64,000 nucleotides of DNA from AWTP1-13 sp963827545. GTDB lineage: Bacteria; Pseudomonadota; Alphaproteobacteria; Rhizobiales; Hyphomicrobiaceae. The notes under the pieces are model-generated. The model saw only the letters and a program-made list of their open reading frames with translations, made no database searches and had not been told where the DNA came from. Made by a program: the position numbers and the translations under genes. Positions 46,495 through 55,851 of this stretch are shown in pieces (the first letter of the stretch is position 1; each line of letters opens with the position of its first letter). The stretch spans positions 1-64,000 of the forward strand of contig CAWHBI010000041.1 in NCBI GenBank assembly GCA_963827545.1, read 5' to 3'.

Positions 46495-46514
46495 CCTCCC
46501 CTCTTTAGGGGAGG
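46495..46514 (+). terminator. Hairpin after the AidB-like gene
   Basis: Stem CCTCCCCT with AGGGGAGG around CTTT, 30 bp after the stop codon. No strong U-run follows. It lies between convergent genes. Confidence 0.5.
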
Positions 46515-46625
46515 CGAGTTCCACGTCTCGGCCTGCCGAAGTCTGCGCGGCACCCCATATCAGCGAAGCAGGCATGGAGGTTGCGGTATCACTCCGCCGG
46601 ACTGAAGGCGAGGCGACCGGTCCCT

Positions 46626-47084
46626 TTAAGTCTGCACAGCCGTGCGGGTCATGGCCCTTACGATCTCGCCCAGGGCCTCGATGAAGCCGCCGCGCTGATC
46701 CGACCTCAAGACCGACAGGATGCGCTGATCAACCTTGGACGCCAGCGGCTTTACGCTGTTCAGCAGGTTCTGGCCTTTCTGGGTGAGCCGCACGGCATAC
46801 ATGCGCGCGTCGCGCCTGGTACGCTTTCTCTGCAGCAGGCCCTTCTTCACCAGCCGACGCACGACATCCGCTAGAGTGGAGCGGTCCACGCCGGTCTGCT
46901 CGACGAGCCCGGTCTGGCTCACGTCCGGGTTCTGGGCGACGCAGACCAGGACGGCAAACTGACGCGGCGTCAGATCCGACTTGGCCGCCTCGTTTGTAAA
47001 GAGAACCTCGGCGCACTGGCCGGCCCGGTGCAGCAAATGCAGCGCCGAAGCGTCGAGTGGGCCCGAGCGATGATCATGCTTCAT
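46626..47084 (-). CDS. MarR-family transcriptional regulator
   Basis: A 152-residue winged-helix regulator: LTPRQFAVLVCVAQNPDVSQ, VEQTGVDRSTLADVVRRLVK (recognition helix), GLLQRKRTRRDARMYAVRLT (wing) and a C-terminal dimerisation helix. It faces the AidB-like gene tail to tail. No target is indicated. The start at 47084 (MKHDHRSG) is the first Met. The following 217 bp to the DUF599 gene hold nothing I can support. Confidence 0.9.
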   Translation of the reverse strand: MKHDHRSGPLDASALHLLHRAGQCAEVLFTNEAAKSDLTPRQFAVLVCVAQNPDVSQTGLVEQTGVDRSTLADVVRRLVKKGLLQRKRTRRDARMYAVRLTQKGQNLLNSVKPLASKVDQRILSVLRSDQRGGFIEALGEIVRAMTRTAVQT

Positions 47085-47301
47085 GAGAGAATTTCTCCGA
47101 ACGGTTAGTCTCTAATGAGAGATAGCGGCCACAAGCTGCCGCGTCCACGCAGATCGTCGTGATCGTCCGTGATCGCAGCCAAGACACGCAGGGTACTGAT
47201 GCTACGTCGTCTGTCCGGCAACGGATAGCTTGTGCGATATCCGTCGCAATGCAGACTTTCGTCTCACGCATGGCTGGGACGCCCGCCGAGCGCACGCGGT
47301 G

Positions 47302-48012
47302 TCATCGAGTTGCAGCGGGGGTGGAGACCAGCCGCAGAGTGCGCGAGAAAAAGTCGCGCCGGGCGAGGATGAGCAGCACCCAGGTGGTGGCCAGCATGAA
47401 GAGCAGAGGGTGAAAGAACCACGCCAGTGTGGCGATCGCATGATAGTAGGAGCGCAGCCCGCTGTTGGTATGCTCGGCCGCCACGCCGATCAGGGCGGCT
47501 GTGCGCTCGGCATGCCGCATGCCTTCCTCGCTGCTCGTGGCGTCGTAGGGCGGCGTTGCCCCGATCATGATCGAGGCGTAGTGGGAGATGCGGAAGGCCC
47601 ACGCGAATTTGAAGAACGCATACACGAAAATGCTCATGATCAGGATTTGCTTGGCTTCCCAGAGGCCGGGCGTGGCAGGGGCCACGTAGGGAAGATGCGC
47701 GAGCATGGCCTGCAGGCGCTCGCCGGAACCCAGCGTGGCGGCCAGCCCGCCCACGGCAATCGCACTCGTGGAGGCGAAGAAGGCGTTGCCCTGGCCCAGG
47801 CTGCCGAGCAGAATGGCGTCCAGCATGCGCTGCTCGCGCTTGGCCATGTTGAGCATCCAGCTCACACGCTGCTTCTGGATGGCGCCCAGCAGCCCTCCGC
47901 CAGCCTGCGCGCGGCGGGTCACCATCACCCGGTAGACGGCAAGGACCAGGGCAAAGTAGGCGAGCGCTACGAGGTCCAACGGCGGCGCGATGGCATCGAG
48001 GCTCATGAGCAT
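47302..48012 (-). CDS. DUF599 membrane protein
   Basis: A 236-residue inner membrane protein with about four spans (PPLDLVALAYFALVLAVY, GQGNAFFASTSAIAVGGL, QILIMSIFVYAFFKFAWAF, and LAWFFHPLLFMLATTWVLLI). WMLNMAKREQRMLDAILLGS and GLRSYYHAIATLAWFFHP are hallmarks of DUF599. Function is unknown. It lies 42 bp downstream of ruvX in the same orientation. Confidence 0.85.
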   Translation of the reverse strand: MLMSLDAIAPPLDLVALAYFALVLAVYRVMVTRRAQAGGGLLGAIQKQRVSWMLNMAKREQRMLDAILLGSLGQGNAFFASTSAIAVGGLAATLGSGERLQAMLAHLPYVAPATPGLWEAKQILIMSIFVYAFFKFAWAFRISHYASIMIGATPPYDATSSEEGMRHAERTAALIGVAAEHTNSGLRSYYHAIATLAWFFHPLLFMLATTWVLLILARRDFFSRTLRLVSTPAATR

Positions 48013-48054
48013 ATCCCCCGCTTCAGTGCCGGCCCGTTTCAGCGCCGGCCCGTT

Positions 48055-48555
48055 TCAGCGCCGGCTTGAAAAATTCATGCGGTCGAGTGCGCCTTGCAGA
48101 ATGAGGGTTGCTGCAACCTTGTCGATCACAGCGGCGCGGCGGCGCCGCGAGGCGTCCGCTTCCAGGAGCGCCCGCTCCGCGGCGGCCGTCGACAGCCGTT
48201 CGTCCCAAAAAAGAATGGCGAGCGGCGTGAGCTTGGCCAGGTTGCGAGCAAAAGCGCGCGTCGCTTGCGCACGTGGGCCCTCCGACCCGTCGAGGTTCAG
48301 CGGCAGGCCGATCACGAACCCGCCCACCCCGTGCCGCTGGGCCAACTCCAACAGCTGCTCTGCGTCGGCGCGGAACTTAGTGCGGCGGAGTGTCACGAGC
48401 CCCGAGGCTATATTGCGGGTCACGTCGGAAAGTGCGAGGCCCAGGGTCTTGCTGCCGACATCGATGCCGATCAGGCGAGCCCCTTTGGGCAGCGATCGGG
48501 CAAACACCTCGAGCGGCACGATATTGCCGCGCGAGTGATCAGGCTCCGTTTTCAT
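48055..48555 (-). CDS. ruvX: Holliday junction resolvase-like protein RuvX/YqgF
   Basis: RNase H-like nuclease of 166 residues, implicated in 16S rRNA maturation and possibly in junction resolution. The first catalytic Asp is in LIGIDVGSKTLGLALSD, the second acidic site in VIGLPLNLDGSEGPRAQ and the third in FWDERLSTAAAERAL. The start at 48555 (MKTEPDHSRG) is taken; 48576 is possible. Just downstream a GCCGGCCCGTTTCAGC unit is repeated twice (48026-48060). Confidence 0.92.
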   Translation of the reverse strand: MKTEPDHSRGNIVPLEVFARSLPKGARLIGIDVGSKTLGLALSDVTRNIASGLVTLRRTKFRADAEQLLELAQRHGVGGFVIGLPLNLDGSEGPRAQATRAFARNLAKLTPLAILFWDERLSTAAAERALLEADASRRRRAAVIDKVAATLILQGALDRMNFSSRR

Positions 48556-48656
48556 TGCGGATCGGAAAGTTGCCAATTATAGAGTGTTGTTCTAGCGATC
48601 CCGATCCTTATACTGCGCCGCGCGCACCGGGGCCAATGCGCCAAGGAGCCAGAAGC

Positions 48657-49346
48657 ATGAGGATAGTTTGGTATGGCCATTCATGCTTTCGGCTGGAGAC
48701 GGGCAACAGTGCCATCCTCATCGATCCCTTCCTCAAGGGCAACCCCACGTTCGAGCAGTCCGGCATTGCCTGGGATGAAGCCACCAAGGACATCTCGCAC
48801 GTGGCGCTGACCCACGGCCACCCCGACCACGTCGGCGACGCTGCCGAGATTTGCCAGAAGCGCGGCGCGACGCTCTATGCCAACTTCGAGCTCGCCATGT
48901 ACGTGAAATCAAAGGGCGCGGAGCGGCTCGAGCCTATGAACACCGGGGGCACCGTTGCTGCGGACGACTTCGATCTCACCCTCGTCAACGCGCTGCACTC
49001 ATCCTCGCAGGACACCTACCTCGGCAATCCGAACGGCATCGTCATCCGCCCCAAGGACGGCAAGACGCTCTACCACATGGGCGACACGGACATGTTCGGC
49101 GGCATGGCGCTGATCGCCGAGTTCCACAAGCCCGGAATCGGCATCGTGCCGATCGGCGACCGCTTCACCATGGGCGCCAGGTCGGCAGCCTTCACCTGCA
49201 AGAAGTTCTTCCAGTTCGAGATGATCCTGCCCTGCCACTACGGAACGTTCCCCGGCATGCTGGATCCGAATGCCGACAAGTTCGTTGCCGAGATGAGCGG
49301 CCACAACGTCGTCGTCCCGAAGGTTGGCCAGGCGCTGACCGTCTGA
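48657..49346 (+). CDS. UPF0173 metal-dependent hydrolase
   Basis: Metallo-beta-lactamase fold protein of 229 residues. It starts MRIVWYGHSCFRLETGNSAI; the metal site is LTHGHPDHVGDA, with MGDTDMFGGM and LPCHYGTFPGMLDPNADKF later. This is the UPF0173 type (YtkL-like), whose substrate is not known. Start 48657 matches the family exactly; the open frame extends upstream without homology. The next gene follows after 60 bp. Confidence 0.9.
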   Translation: MRIVWYGHSCFRLETGNSAILIDPFLKGNPTFEQSGIAWDEATKDISHVALTHGHPDHVGDAAEICQKRGATLYANFELAMYVKSKGAERLEPMNTGGTVAADDFDLTLVNALHSSSQDTYLGNPNGIVIRPKDGKTLYHMGDTDMFGGMALIAEFHKPGIGIVPIGDRFTMGARSAAFTCKKFFQFEMILPCHYGTFPGMLDPNADKFVAEMSGHNVVVPKVGQALTV

Positions 49347-49406
49347 GTGAAACATGCGGGCGGCGACCCTGCGCGGGCGCCCCTGACAATTAGAAGGTTC
49401 AAGGGG

Positions 49407-51767
49407 ATGTCCGACCACACCATAGAGAAGCGAGAGCCCGGCAAGTCGGGCCAGTTGGCGGCGTTTGGCAACTTCCCAGTGCCGCAGTTCTTTGTGGACC
49501 TCGCCAAGAATGCCCCGGCGATGATGTGGGTCTTCACGTGGACCACCTTCCTCTCCGCCTTGCTGCTGTTTGCGATCCAGCCGATGTTCGCCAAGATGGT
49601 GCTGCCTGTGCTGGGCGGCTCGCCGTCGGTATGGGCGGTTGCCGTCTTCTTCTTCCAGAGCGCTCTGTTGGTGGGCTACGTCTACGCCCACTTCCTCATC
49701 AACAAGGCGCCGGCGCACCTGACGGGCCTCATTCATCTGGCCGTCTGCGTGGTGGCGCTGATTTGCCTGCCCATCGGGCTGTCGAAGTGGTGGGGCGAGC
49801 CGCCGCCGGGCGAGCCGTATTTTTGGCAGTTTGGCTTGTTCACCGTGGCGATCGGGCTGCCTTTCGTGGCTGTTTCGGCCAACGCACCGCTCACTCAGGC
49901 GTGGTTCGCCAGAACCGGTCATCCCAACGCCCGCGATCCCTATTTTCTCTACGCCGCCAGCAATCTCGGGAGCCTGATTGCACTCCTCGGCTACCCCTTC
50001 GTGCTCGAACCGGCCTTCGGGCTGACCGCGCTCAGCGAATACTGGTCGTATGGCTACGTGCTGCTGGTGCTGTCGCTGGCCGTCTCGTTCTTCCTGATGC
50101 GGGGTGCGCAGGCGAGCGGGGCTTCGGAAGCCGCCTCGACCGTAGCACCCGGCGAGACGACCACAGCCGCTGCGCCAACCTGGCAGCAGCGCCTGGGCTG
50201 GGTGGGGCTGGCGCTCGTTCCCTCAGGGTTGGTCACGGCCTACACCGTTCACGTCACGACGGACGTGGCGTCAGCGCCGCTGCTCTGGGTGATTCCGCTG
50301 GCGCTCTATCTGCTGACCTTCGTGCTGGTGTTCCGCGATCGGCCGCTGATCTCGCGCGAGTCGCTGCTGTTCCTGCATCTCGTCGCGCTGGTGGTGGCGC
50401 TGATCACCATTTCGCAGACGCGGCACGACAACTGGTTCGTGACGAGTTCGACGGGCGTTGCGGCGTTCTTCACTGCCGCCATGCTGGCTCACCGCACGCT
50501 CTATGAGGCGCGGCCAGCGGCGCGCTATCTCACGGAGTTCTATCTGTGGATGTCGCTGGGCGGCGCGCTCGGAGGCATGTTCGCGGCCTTGGTCGCGCCC
50601 AAGATCTTCAACCAGATCTACGAGTACCCGATCCTGCTCGCCCTCTCGATGGCATGCCGTCCGGGTGCCTTGAACTTCTCGCGCGACAACAAGTCGAAGG
50701 ACGAGATCATCATCCTGTGGCTGATCCTCGCCGTCGGCGTGCTCGCCATCGCCTGGATGCCGACGCTTGCCGCCAACCTCCGATTGCCGCTGGGTGAATG
50801 GGGCACCACGCCGCTCGTCGTCATGTTCCTCGGCGCGATCCTGCTCGCCAGCGTGCACTACCCGCCGCGGCAGCTGGTGGCCGCTGCCCTCATGTGCGGC
50901 GCCTTGATATGGCTGCCCTCGGGCGTGCAGCGCGGCGAGTTGCAGAGGAGCTTCTTCGGCGTCTACCGTGTGCAGACCTCGGCCGACGGCGCCTTCCACA
51001 TCCTGATCCACGGCACGACGCTGCATGGTGCGCAGCGGTTCCGGGACGACGACGGCAGGCCCGTCGACGACACCACGCCGGGCACCTACTACTACCCGGG
51101 CAGCCCCATCGGCCAGACGGTCCTGAAGCGGCGCGAGGTGCTCGGCACCACCAAGGGGCGCTACGGCGTTGTCGGTCTGGGCAGCGGCTCGACCCCCTGC
51201 CACGCCCGGCCCGGGGAGAGCTGGCGCATCTTCGAGATCGACCCGGTGGTAATCCGCATCGCCAAGAATCCGAAGAACTTCACATTCCTGGCGAAATGCC
51301 AGCCCAATGCCGACATCGTGGTGGGTGACGCCAGGCTCACGATGGCGAAAGAGGCCAACGAGAGCTACGACCTGTTCGTCATCGACGCCTTCTCGTCGGA
51401 CGCCATTCCCGTGCACCTGATGACGAAGGAAGCGATCGAGATGTATCTGGCCAAGCTCAAGCCGGACGGCGTCGTGCTCCTGCACGTGTCCAATCGCTAC
51501 CTCGATCTGGAGTCGGTGCTCGGAGCGATCCTCAAGGAGCTGCCGGCGGGCACGGCCGGCATCGCGGTGTCGGACAGCAATGCTGATGGCAGCTATGCGC
51601 AATCGACATCGAGCGTGGTGATCTTCGCCAAGAGCGCGGAGGCACTGGAGCCCTACCGATCGTTCGACGGTGTCTCGGACCTCGACGATGGCGGCTTGCG
51701 CGGCTGGACGGACGACTATTCCGACATTCTGGGACCCTTCATGAACAAGTTCAGGGGCCGAGGGTAA
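49407..51767 (+). CDS. Membrane-fused spermidine synthase-like protein
   Basis: A 786-residue protein. Residues ~35-540 hold about twelve membrane spans (for example FTWTTFLSALLLFAIQPMFA, GGSPSVWAVAVFFFQSALLV). The C-terminal ~230 residues resemble spermidine synthase: VVGLGSGSTPCHARPG, WRIFEIDPVVIRIAKN, NADIVVGDARL and FVIDAFSSDAIPVHLMTKEA. Such fusions occur in many bacteria and their substrate is unsettled. The start at 49407 (MSDHTIEK) has GAAGG upstream. It converges with the YbaK gene, overlapping it by 17 bp. Confidence 0.88.
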   Translation: MSDHTIEKREPGKSGQLAAFGNFPVPQFFVDLAKNAPAMMWVFTWTTFLSALLLFAIQPMFAKMVLPVLGGSPSVWAVAVFFFQSALLVGYVYAHFLINKAPAHLTGLIHLAVCVVALICLPIGLSKWWGEPPPGEPYFWQFGLFTVAIGLPFVAVSANAPLTQAWFARTGHPNARDPYFLYAASNLGSLIALLGYPFVLEPAFGLTALSEYWSYGYVLLVLSLAVSFFLMRGAQASGASEAASTVAPGETTTAAAPTWQQRLGWVGLALVPSGLVTAYTVHVTTDVASAPLLWVIPLALYLLTFVLVFRDRPLISRESLLFLHLVALVVALITISQTRHDNWFVTSSTGVAAFFTAAMLAHRTLYEARPAARYLTEFYLWMSLGGALGGMFAALVAPKIFNQIYEYPILLALSMACRPGALNFSRDNKSKDEIIILWLILAVGVLAIAWMPTLAANLRLPLGEWGTTPLVVMFLGAILLASVHYPPRQLVAAALMCGALIWLPSGVQRGELQRSFFGVYRVQTSADGAFHILIHGTTLHGAQRFRDDDGRPVDDTTPGTYYYPGSPIGQTVLKRREVLGTTKGRYGVVGLGSGSTPCHARPGESWRIFEIDPVVIRIAKNPKNFTFLAKCQPNADIVVGDARLTMAKEANESYDLFVIDAFSSDAIPVHLMTKEAIEMYLAKLKPDGVVLLHVSNRYLDLESVLGAILKELPAGTAGIAVSDSNADGSYAQSTSSVVIFAKSAEALEPYRSFDGVSDLDDGGLRGWTDDYSDILGPFMNKFRGRG

Positions 51768-52236
51768 CGCGAATAGTCCGGGCCTCGATGGCCGCCGCGA
51801 GGCGCGCCGGTGCAACTGCAAAGACCGCGTCGGGCGTTCCAGCGGCTGCCCACACGGTGTCGTAGGCCAGCAGCGCCTCGTCCATGAACGTGGCGAGCGG
51901 CGTATCGTGACCGAGCGGCGGGATGCCGCCGATGGCGAACCCGGCGACCTGTCGCACGAACTGTGCGTCGGGGCGCTGCAACGGCTCGCCGATCCGGGCT
52001 GCAGCGACCTTCTCGTCGACGCGGTTTGCGCCCGAGACGAGCAGCAGGTAGGGCCTCCCCGACCCGGCGCCGCGGAACACGAGCGACTTCACGATCTGGC
52101 CGACCGAGCAACCGCACGCTGCCGCTGCCTCCTCGGCGGTGCGCGTGCTCTTGGCCATGTGCCGGACCGTGGCATCGAGCCCCTTGGAACGCAAAGCGTC
52201 CTGCACGCGCTGCGCTGCCGGCTTGAGTTCGCCCAT
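51751..52236 (-). CDS. YbaK/EbsC-family aminoacyl-tRNA deacylase
   Basis: A 161-residue trans-editing protein that hydrolyses mischarged Pro-tRNA in relatives. Hallmarks are AAAACGCSVGQIVKSLVFRG, LLVSGANRVDEKVAAARIG, GFAIGGIPPLGHDTPLATFM and DEALLAYDTVWAAAGTPDAV. The start is at 52236 (MGELKPAAQRV); a longer frame begins at 52278. Its tail overlaps the spermidine-synthase-like gene by 17 bp. Confidence 0.9.
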   Translation of the reverse strand: MGELKPAAQRVQDALRSKGLDATVRHMAKSTRTAEEAAAACGCSVGQIVKSLVFRGAGSGRPYLLLVSGANRVDEKVAAARIGEPLQRPDAQFVRQVAGFAIGGIPPLGHDTPLATFMDEALLAYDTVWAAAGTPDAVFAVAPARLAAAIEARTIRVTLGP

Positions 52237-52337
52237 TGTGCTGGTCCTCCCCCACCGCCGCGGTTGCGGCCCGTCCATCCGCGCCGCTATGAGTTCAGCG
52301 CAAATCGCACATGGGTTCGAGTGGAAAAGGGCGGGTC

Positions 52338-52625
52338 ATGCAGGTCGATGAGGCGACAGTGCGTCGCATCGCGCGGCTGGCGCGCATCAAGGTCACCGAC
52401 GCGGAAGCCAAGGCGCTGGAGAAGGAGCTGTCCGGCATCCTCGACTGGGTCAAGCAGCTCGACGAGGTCGACACCTCCGACGTCGAGCCCATGACGCGCG
52501 TCATCCCCATGACCCTGAAGCAGCGTAGCGATGTCGTCACCGATGGCGGTATCGCCGACGATGTCGTCGCCAACGCTCCGGCGCGCGAGGATCACTTCTT
52601 CGTCGTGCCCAAGGTGGTGGAGTGA
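52338..52625 (+). CDS. gatC: Aspartyl/glutamyl-tRNA amidotransferase subunit C
   Basis: A 95-residue subunit that scaffolds the GatCAB amidotransferase, which makes Gln-tRNA and Asn-tRNA from mischarged precursors. It reads MQVDEATVRRIARLARIKVT, LSGILDWVKQLDEVDTSDVE and RSDVVTDGGIADDVVANAPA, a full-length match. It is followed by a GNAT gene and then gatA. Confidence 0.95.
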   Translation: MQVDEATVRRIARLARIKVTDAEAKALEKELSGILDWVKQLDEVDTSDVEPMTRVIPMTLKQRSDVVTDGGIADDVVANAPAREDHFFVVPKVVE

Positions 52626-52638
52626 GAGGGCCTCCGGC

Positions 52639-53118
52639 ATGGCCATCACGATGTCAGTCGAGAGCCCGCTGCAGGACGATGTGCGCCGGCTGATCGCCAA
52701 GCTGAACCAGGCGCTGCTGGCGCTCACGCCGCCCCAGTTCTGCTTCCACATGACCGCCGAGGAGATGGCGCGGCCGGACACCACGGTGTTCGTCGCGCGG
52801 GACGACGGTGCGGCTGTGGCCTGCGGCGCTCTGCGCCGCCACGGCGGCGGCCTTGGCGAGGTCAAGCGCATGTACACGGAGCCCGCTTATCAGGGGCAGG
52901 GAATCGGCGGGCGCATCCTGGACGCGATCGAGGCCCTGGCACGCAGCGAAGGCCTCGCCCGTCTCGTCCTGGAAACCGGCGACCGCCACCCGGCAGCCTG
53001 GCGGGTCTACGAGCGCAATGGGTTCGCCCGCTGCGGCCATGTTCTCGACTATCCCGACTCGCCCTATTCGGTGTTCTACAGCAAAACGATCGACGCTCAG
53101 GGAGCGCCAGGCCCATGA
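52639..53118 (+). CDS. GNAT-family N-acetyltransferase between gatC and gatA
   Basis: A 159-residue acetyltransferase with the acetyl-CoA-binding motif EPAYQGQGIGGRILDAIEAL, preceded by GALRRHGGGLGEVKRMYT and followed by LVLETGDRHPAAWRVYERNG. Substrate unknown. It starts 14 bp after gatC, and its TGA overlaps the original gatA ATG at 53115 (ATGA), so the three are in one operon. The position between gatC and gatA is conserved in many Hyphomicrobiales. Confidence 0.88.
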   Translation: MAITMSVESPLQDDVRRLIAKLNQALLALTPPQFCFHMTAEEMARPDTTVFVARDDGAAVACGALRRHGGGLGEVKRMYTEPAYQGQGIGGRILDAIEALARSEGLARLVLETGDRHPAAWRVYERNGFARCGHVLDYPDSPYSVFYSKTIDAQGAPGP

Positions 53119-53291
53119 CCGACCTCACCGAGCTAACGTTGGCCGAGGCGGACGCGGGGCTGCAGCGATGGAGTAGGTTGGGTCGAGCGCTAGCGATGAC
53201 CCAACGCAAGACGGCTTGCCGTGCATGGTGTTGGGTCTGCGCTTCGCTTGACCCAACCTTCGACATACCGGCTGGTGCGAGGTCTTGGCGC
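53115..53291. repeat. In-frame 177-bp segment at the gatA start: duplicated gatA 5' end plus a GTAGGTTGGG-type repeat
   Basis: 53115-53172 reads MTDLTELTLAEADAGLQRW, a near copy of the gatA start at 53292 (MTDLTKLTLAESARGL). Between them, 53173-53260 is a repeat of the GTAGGTTGGG family (edges GTAGGTTGGGTCGAGCGC and GCTTGACCCAACCTTC). The segment is exactly 59 codons with no stop, so translation from the ATG overlapping the GNAT stop could continue into gatA. It is probably an insertion with duplication of the gatA 5' end. Confidence 0.7.
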
Positions 53292-54831
53292 ATGACCGAC
53301 CTCACCAAGCTCACGTTGGCCGAGAGCGCGCGAGGGACTGCAGCAGGGGCAGTTCTCCGCTACCGAGCTGACGCGGGCGTTCCTCGCGGCGATAGAGGCC
53401 GGCAACGCATCGCTCAATGCCTACGTTCTGGCGACGCCCGAGCGCGCGCTTGCGCAGGCCCAGGCCAGCGATGCCCGCCTCGTCAAGGGCGACCCGCGGC
53501 CGCTCGAGGGCCTGCCGCTCGGCATCAAGGATCTCTACTGCACCAGGGGCGTGCGCACGACCGCCTGCTCCAACATCCTGGCCGAGTTCACGCCCACCTA
53601 CGAATCCACCGTCACGCAGAACCTGTGGGATGCCGGCGCCGTCATGCTGGGCAAGCTCAACAACGACGAGTTCGCCATGGGCTCGTCGAACGAGACGAGC
53701 CGCTTCGGGCCGGTCACAAGCCCCTGGCGGCGCAAGGGATCCAACGTGGCGCTGGTGCCCGGCGGCTCCTCGGGCGGGTCGTCCGCCGCCGTCGCCGCCG
53801 ATCTCTGCCTCGCCGCCACCGCGAGCGACACGGGCGGCTCGATCCGCCAGCCCGCCGCCATCACGGGCACGGTCGGCATCAAGCCGACCTATGGCCGGTG
53901 CTCGCGCTATGGAATAGTCGCCTTTGCCTCCTCGCTCGACCAGGCCGGGCCCATCGCCAAGACCGTGCGCGATGCCGCCATCATGCTGCGCCACATGGCG
54001 AGTGCCGACCCCAGGGACTCGACCAGCGTCGACACGCCCGTGCCGGATTACGAGGCGGTCATCGGGCGCAGCATCAAGGGCCTCAGAGTGGGGGTGCCGA
54101 AGGAATACCGCATCGACGGCATGCCGCGCGAGATCGAGGATCTCTGGCAGCAAGGCATCAATTGGCTCGAGGCCGCCGGCGCCACCATCCACGACATCTC
54201 CCTGCCTCACACCAAGTACGCGCTACCGGCCTACTACATCGTCGCGCCCGCCGAATGCTCCTCCAACCTCGCGCGCTACGACGGCGTGCGCTACGGCCTG
54301 CGCCGGCCGGGCGATGACCTGATCGGCACCTACGAGGCGACGCGGGCGGCGGGGTTCGGCGCGGAGGTGCGCCGTCGCGTGCTGATCGGCACGTATGTGC
54401 TCTCCGCCGGCTACTACGATGCCTACTACATCAAGGCGCAGAAGGTGCGCACGCTCATCAAGCGCGACTTCGACGAGGCGTTCGAGAACGTCGACGTGAT
54501 GCTGACGCCCACCACGCCCGGTCCTGCCTTCGGCATCGGCGAGGTGAGCGGCGATCCCATCCAGATGTACCTCAACGACATCTTCACAGTGACGGTGAAC
54601 ATGGCAGGGCTGCCCGGCATCTCCGTGCCGGCCGGGCTGTCCTCGGAGGGTACGCCGCTGGGGCTGCAGCTCATCGGCAAGCCGTTCGACGAGGCCACGC
54701 TCTTCAAGGTCGGCCAGGTGATCGAGGACGCGGCGGGCCGCTTTGCCCCGCCGGAGCCATGGTGGATCGCGGGCAACACCGTGCGCCGGACGACGAAGCC
54801 GGAAGGCGCCCGGCCCAAAAAGAAGCGCTAG
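53292..54831 (+). CDS. gatA: Aspartyl/glutamyl-tRNA amidotransferase subunit A, one frameshift
   Basis: Amidase subunit (~512 residues after joining frames). The catalytic Lys is in GLPLGIKDLYCTRG; the serine pair is in PGGSSGGSSAAVAADL and ATASDTGGSIRQPAAITGTV (Ser-cisSer-Lys triad). GVPKEYRIDGMPREIEDLWQ and LPTSPTPAFGIGE-like stretches follow. One extra G near 53333 breaks the frame about 14 codons in; since the gene is essential in organisms that use this route, an error is likely. A duplicated start precedes it (53115). Confidence 0.92.
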
Positions 54832-55042
54832 GACCCGGAGCGAACCGTCAAGGGGAGAGGAGCCCCGCGCGCCGGCAACAAATCCACCGCGCGTTACGGC
54901 CGCACGCAGTGCCGGCGGCCGGCCACAGGTGGCCGCCGAAGCGCAGCTTGGGGCTTGCAGACCTGATGCTCGGCATGCGTTGTTGTACGCATGCCGGCGG
55001 CGGCTATAGTCGCAGCGGTGCGCCTTTCCAGGGGGAGCAGGA

Positions 55043-55789
55043 ATGCTGGCGACTTGGGTCCGCTGTGCCGTGGTAGCCATTGCCGTGCTGGCAGCCGGCT
55101 GCACGGGGACATCACGGGTCGGCGACGAGCTGAGCACGACGTCGCTCGGCCAGGCCAAGAAATCCGTGGCGCTGATCAAGCTCGGTGCTGCCGACCCGCT
55201 CTGCACCGTGCTGGCCGCCGGCATCGGCGTACGCGAAGGCGACAACTTCAGGCTGATGCAGACCGCGCGCATCGTGCGCAAAGCCGGCGAGGCCGCGGTT
55301 GCCGAGCTGGAGCTCGGCACCGGCGAGTACCACGTGGTCAGCTACACGTGCACCCGGCAGCAGGGCGGCGCGGTGCTCCTCGCCCAGCCGGCCGGCAACG
55401 GCGTCTTCACGAAGAGCTATGCCTCGTTCAGCATCGCGCCCGGCGAGATCCTCAACGTCGGATATCTCCACCTCATTCCGATTGGCTCCCAGCAGGCCGC
55501 CGCCTACACCCGCGTGCTGCAGGTCGGCATTGCCGTCACCGACTGGCCGCTGGCCGAGATCGAGCGCTTCAAGCAGCAGCGGCCGAACCTCTACGCGCAG
55601 ATGAAGACGCGACTGATGAAGGTCCACAAAGTGGAGCCGCCGACGGCCCAGCAGGTGCTGACAAAGTGCGCCGAGATGAAGAAACTTCAATCCGACGGCA
55701 AGATTCAGAACCTGCCCGCGATGTGCACCCCGGCCCCGGGGGCGCCGCAGAAGGCGCCAGGCGTTGCCAAAAAGGAGATCGGGGCGTAA
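55043..55789 (+). CDS. Putative lipoprotein
   Basis: A 248-residue exported protein with a lipobox, VVAIAVLAAGC, so it should be lipid-anchored after Cys. The mature part is mixed alpha/beta (TARIVRKAGEAAVAELELGT, YASFSIAPGEILNVGYLHLI) with three later cysteines. I recognise no family. The start at 55043 has AGGGGGAGCAGGA upstream. The chorismate mutase gene begins 62 bp later. Confidence 0.7.
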   Translation: MLATWVRCAVVAIAVLAAGCTGTSRVGDELSTTSLGQAKKSVALIKLGAADPLCTVLAAGIGVREGDNFRLMQTARIVRKAGEAAVAELELGTGEYHVVSYTCTRQQGGAVLLAQPAGNGVFTKSYASFSIAPGEILNVGYLHLIPIGSQQAAAYTRVLQVGIAVTDWPLAEIERFKQQRPNLYAQMKTRLMKVHKVEPPTAQQVLTKCAEMKKLQSDGKIQNLPAMCTPAPGAPQKAPGVAKKEIGA

Positions 55790-55851
55790 GTCCGGATGCG
55801 CCCCGCGACCCGGGTTGGATGAGAATATCTTGTTAGCTGACTGAGCCGGAC

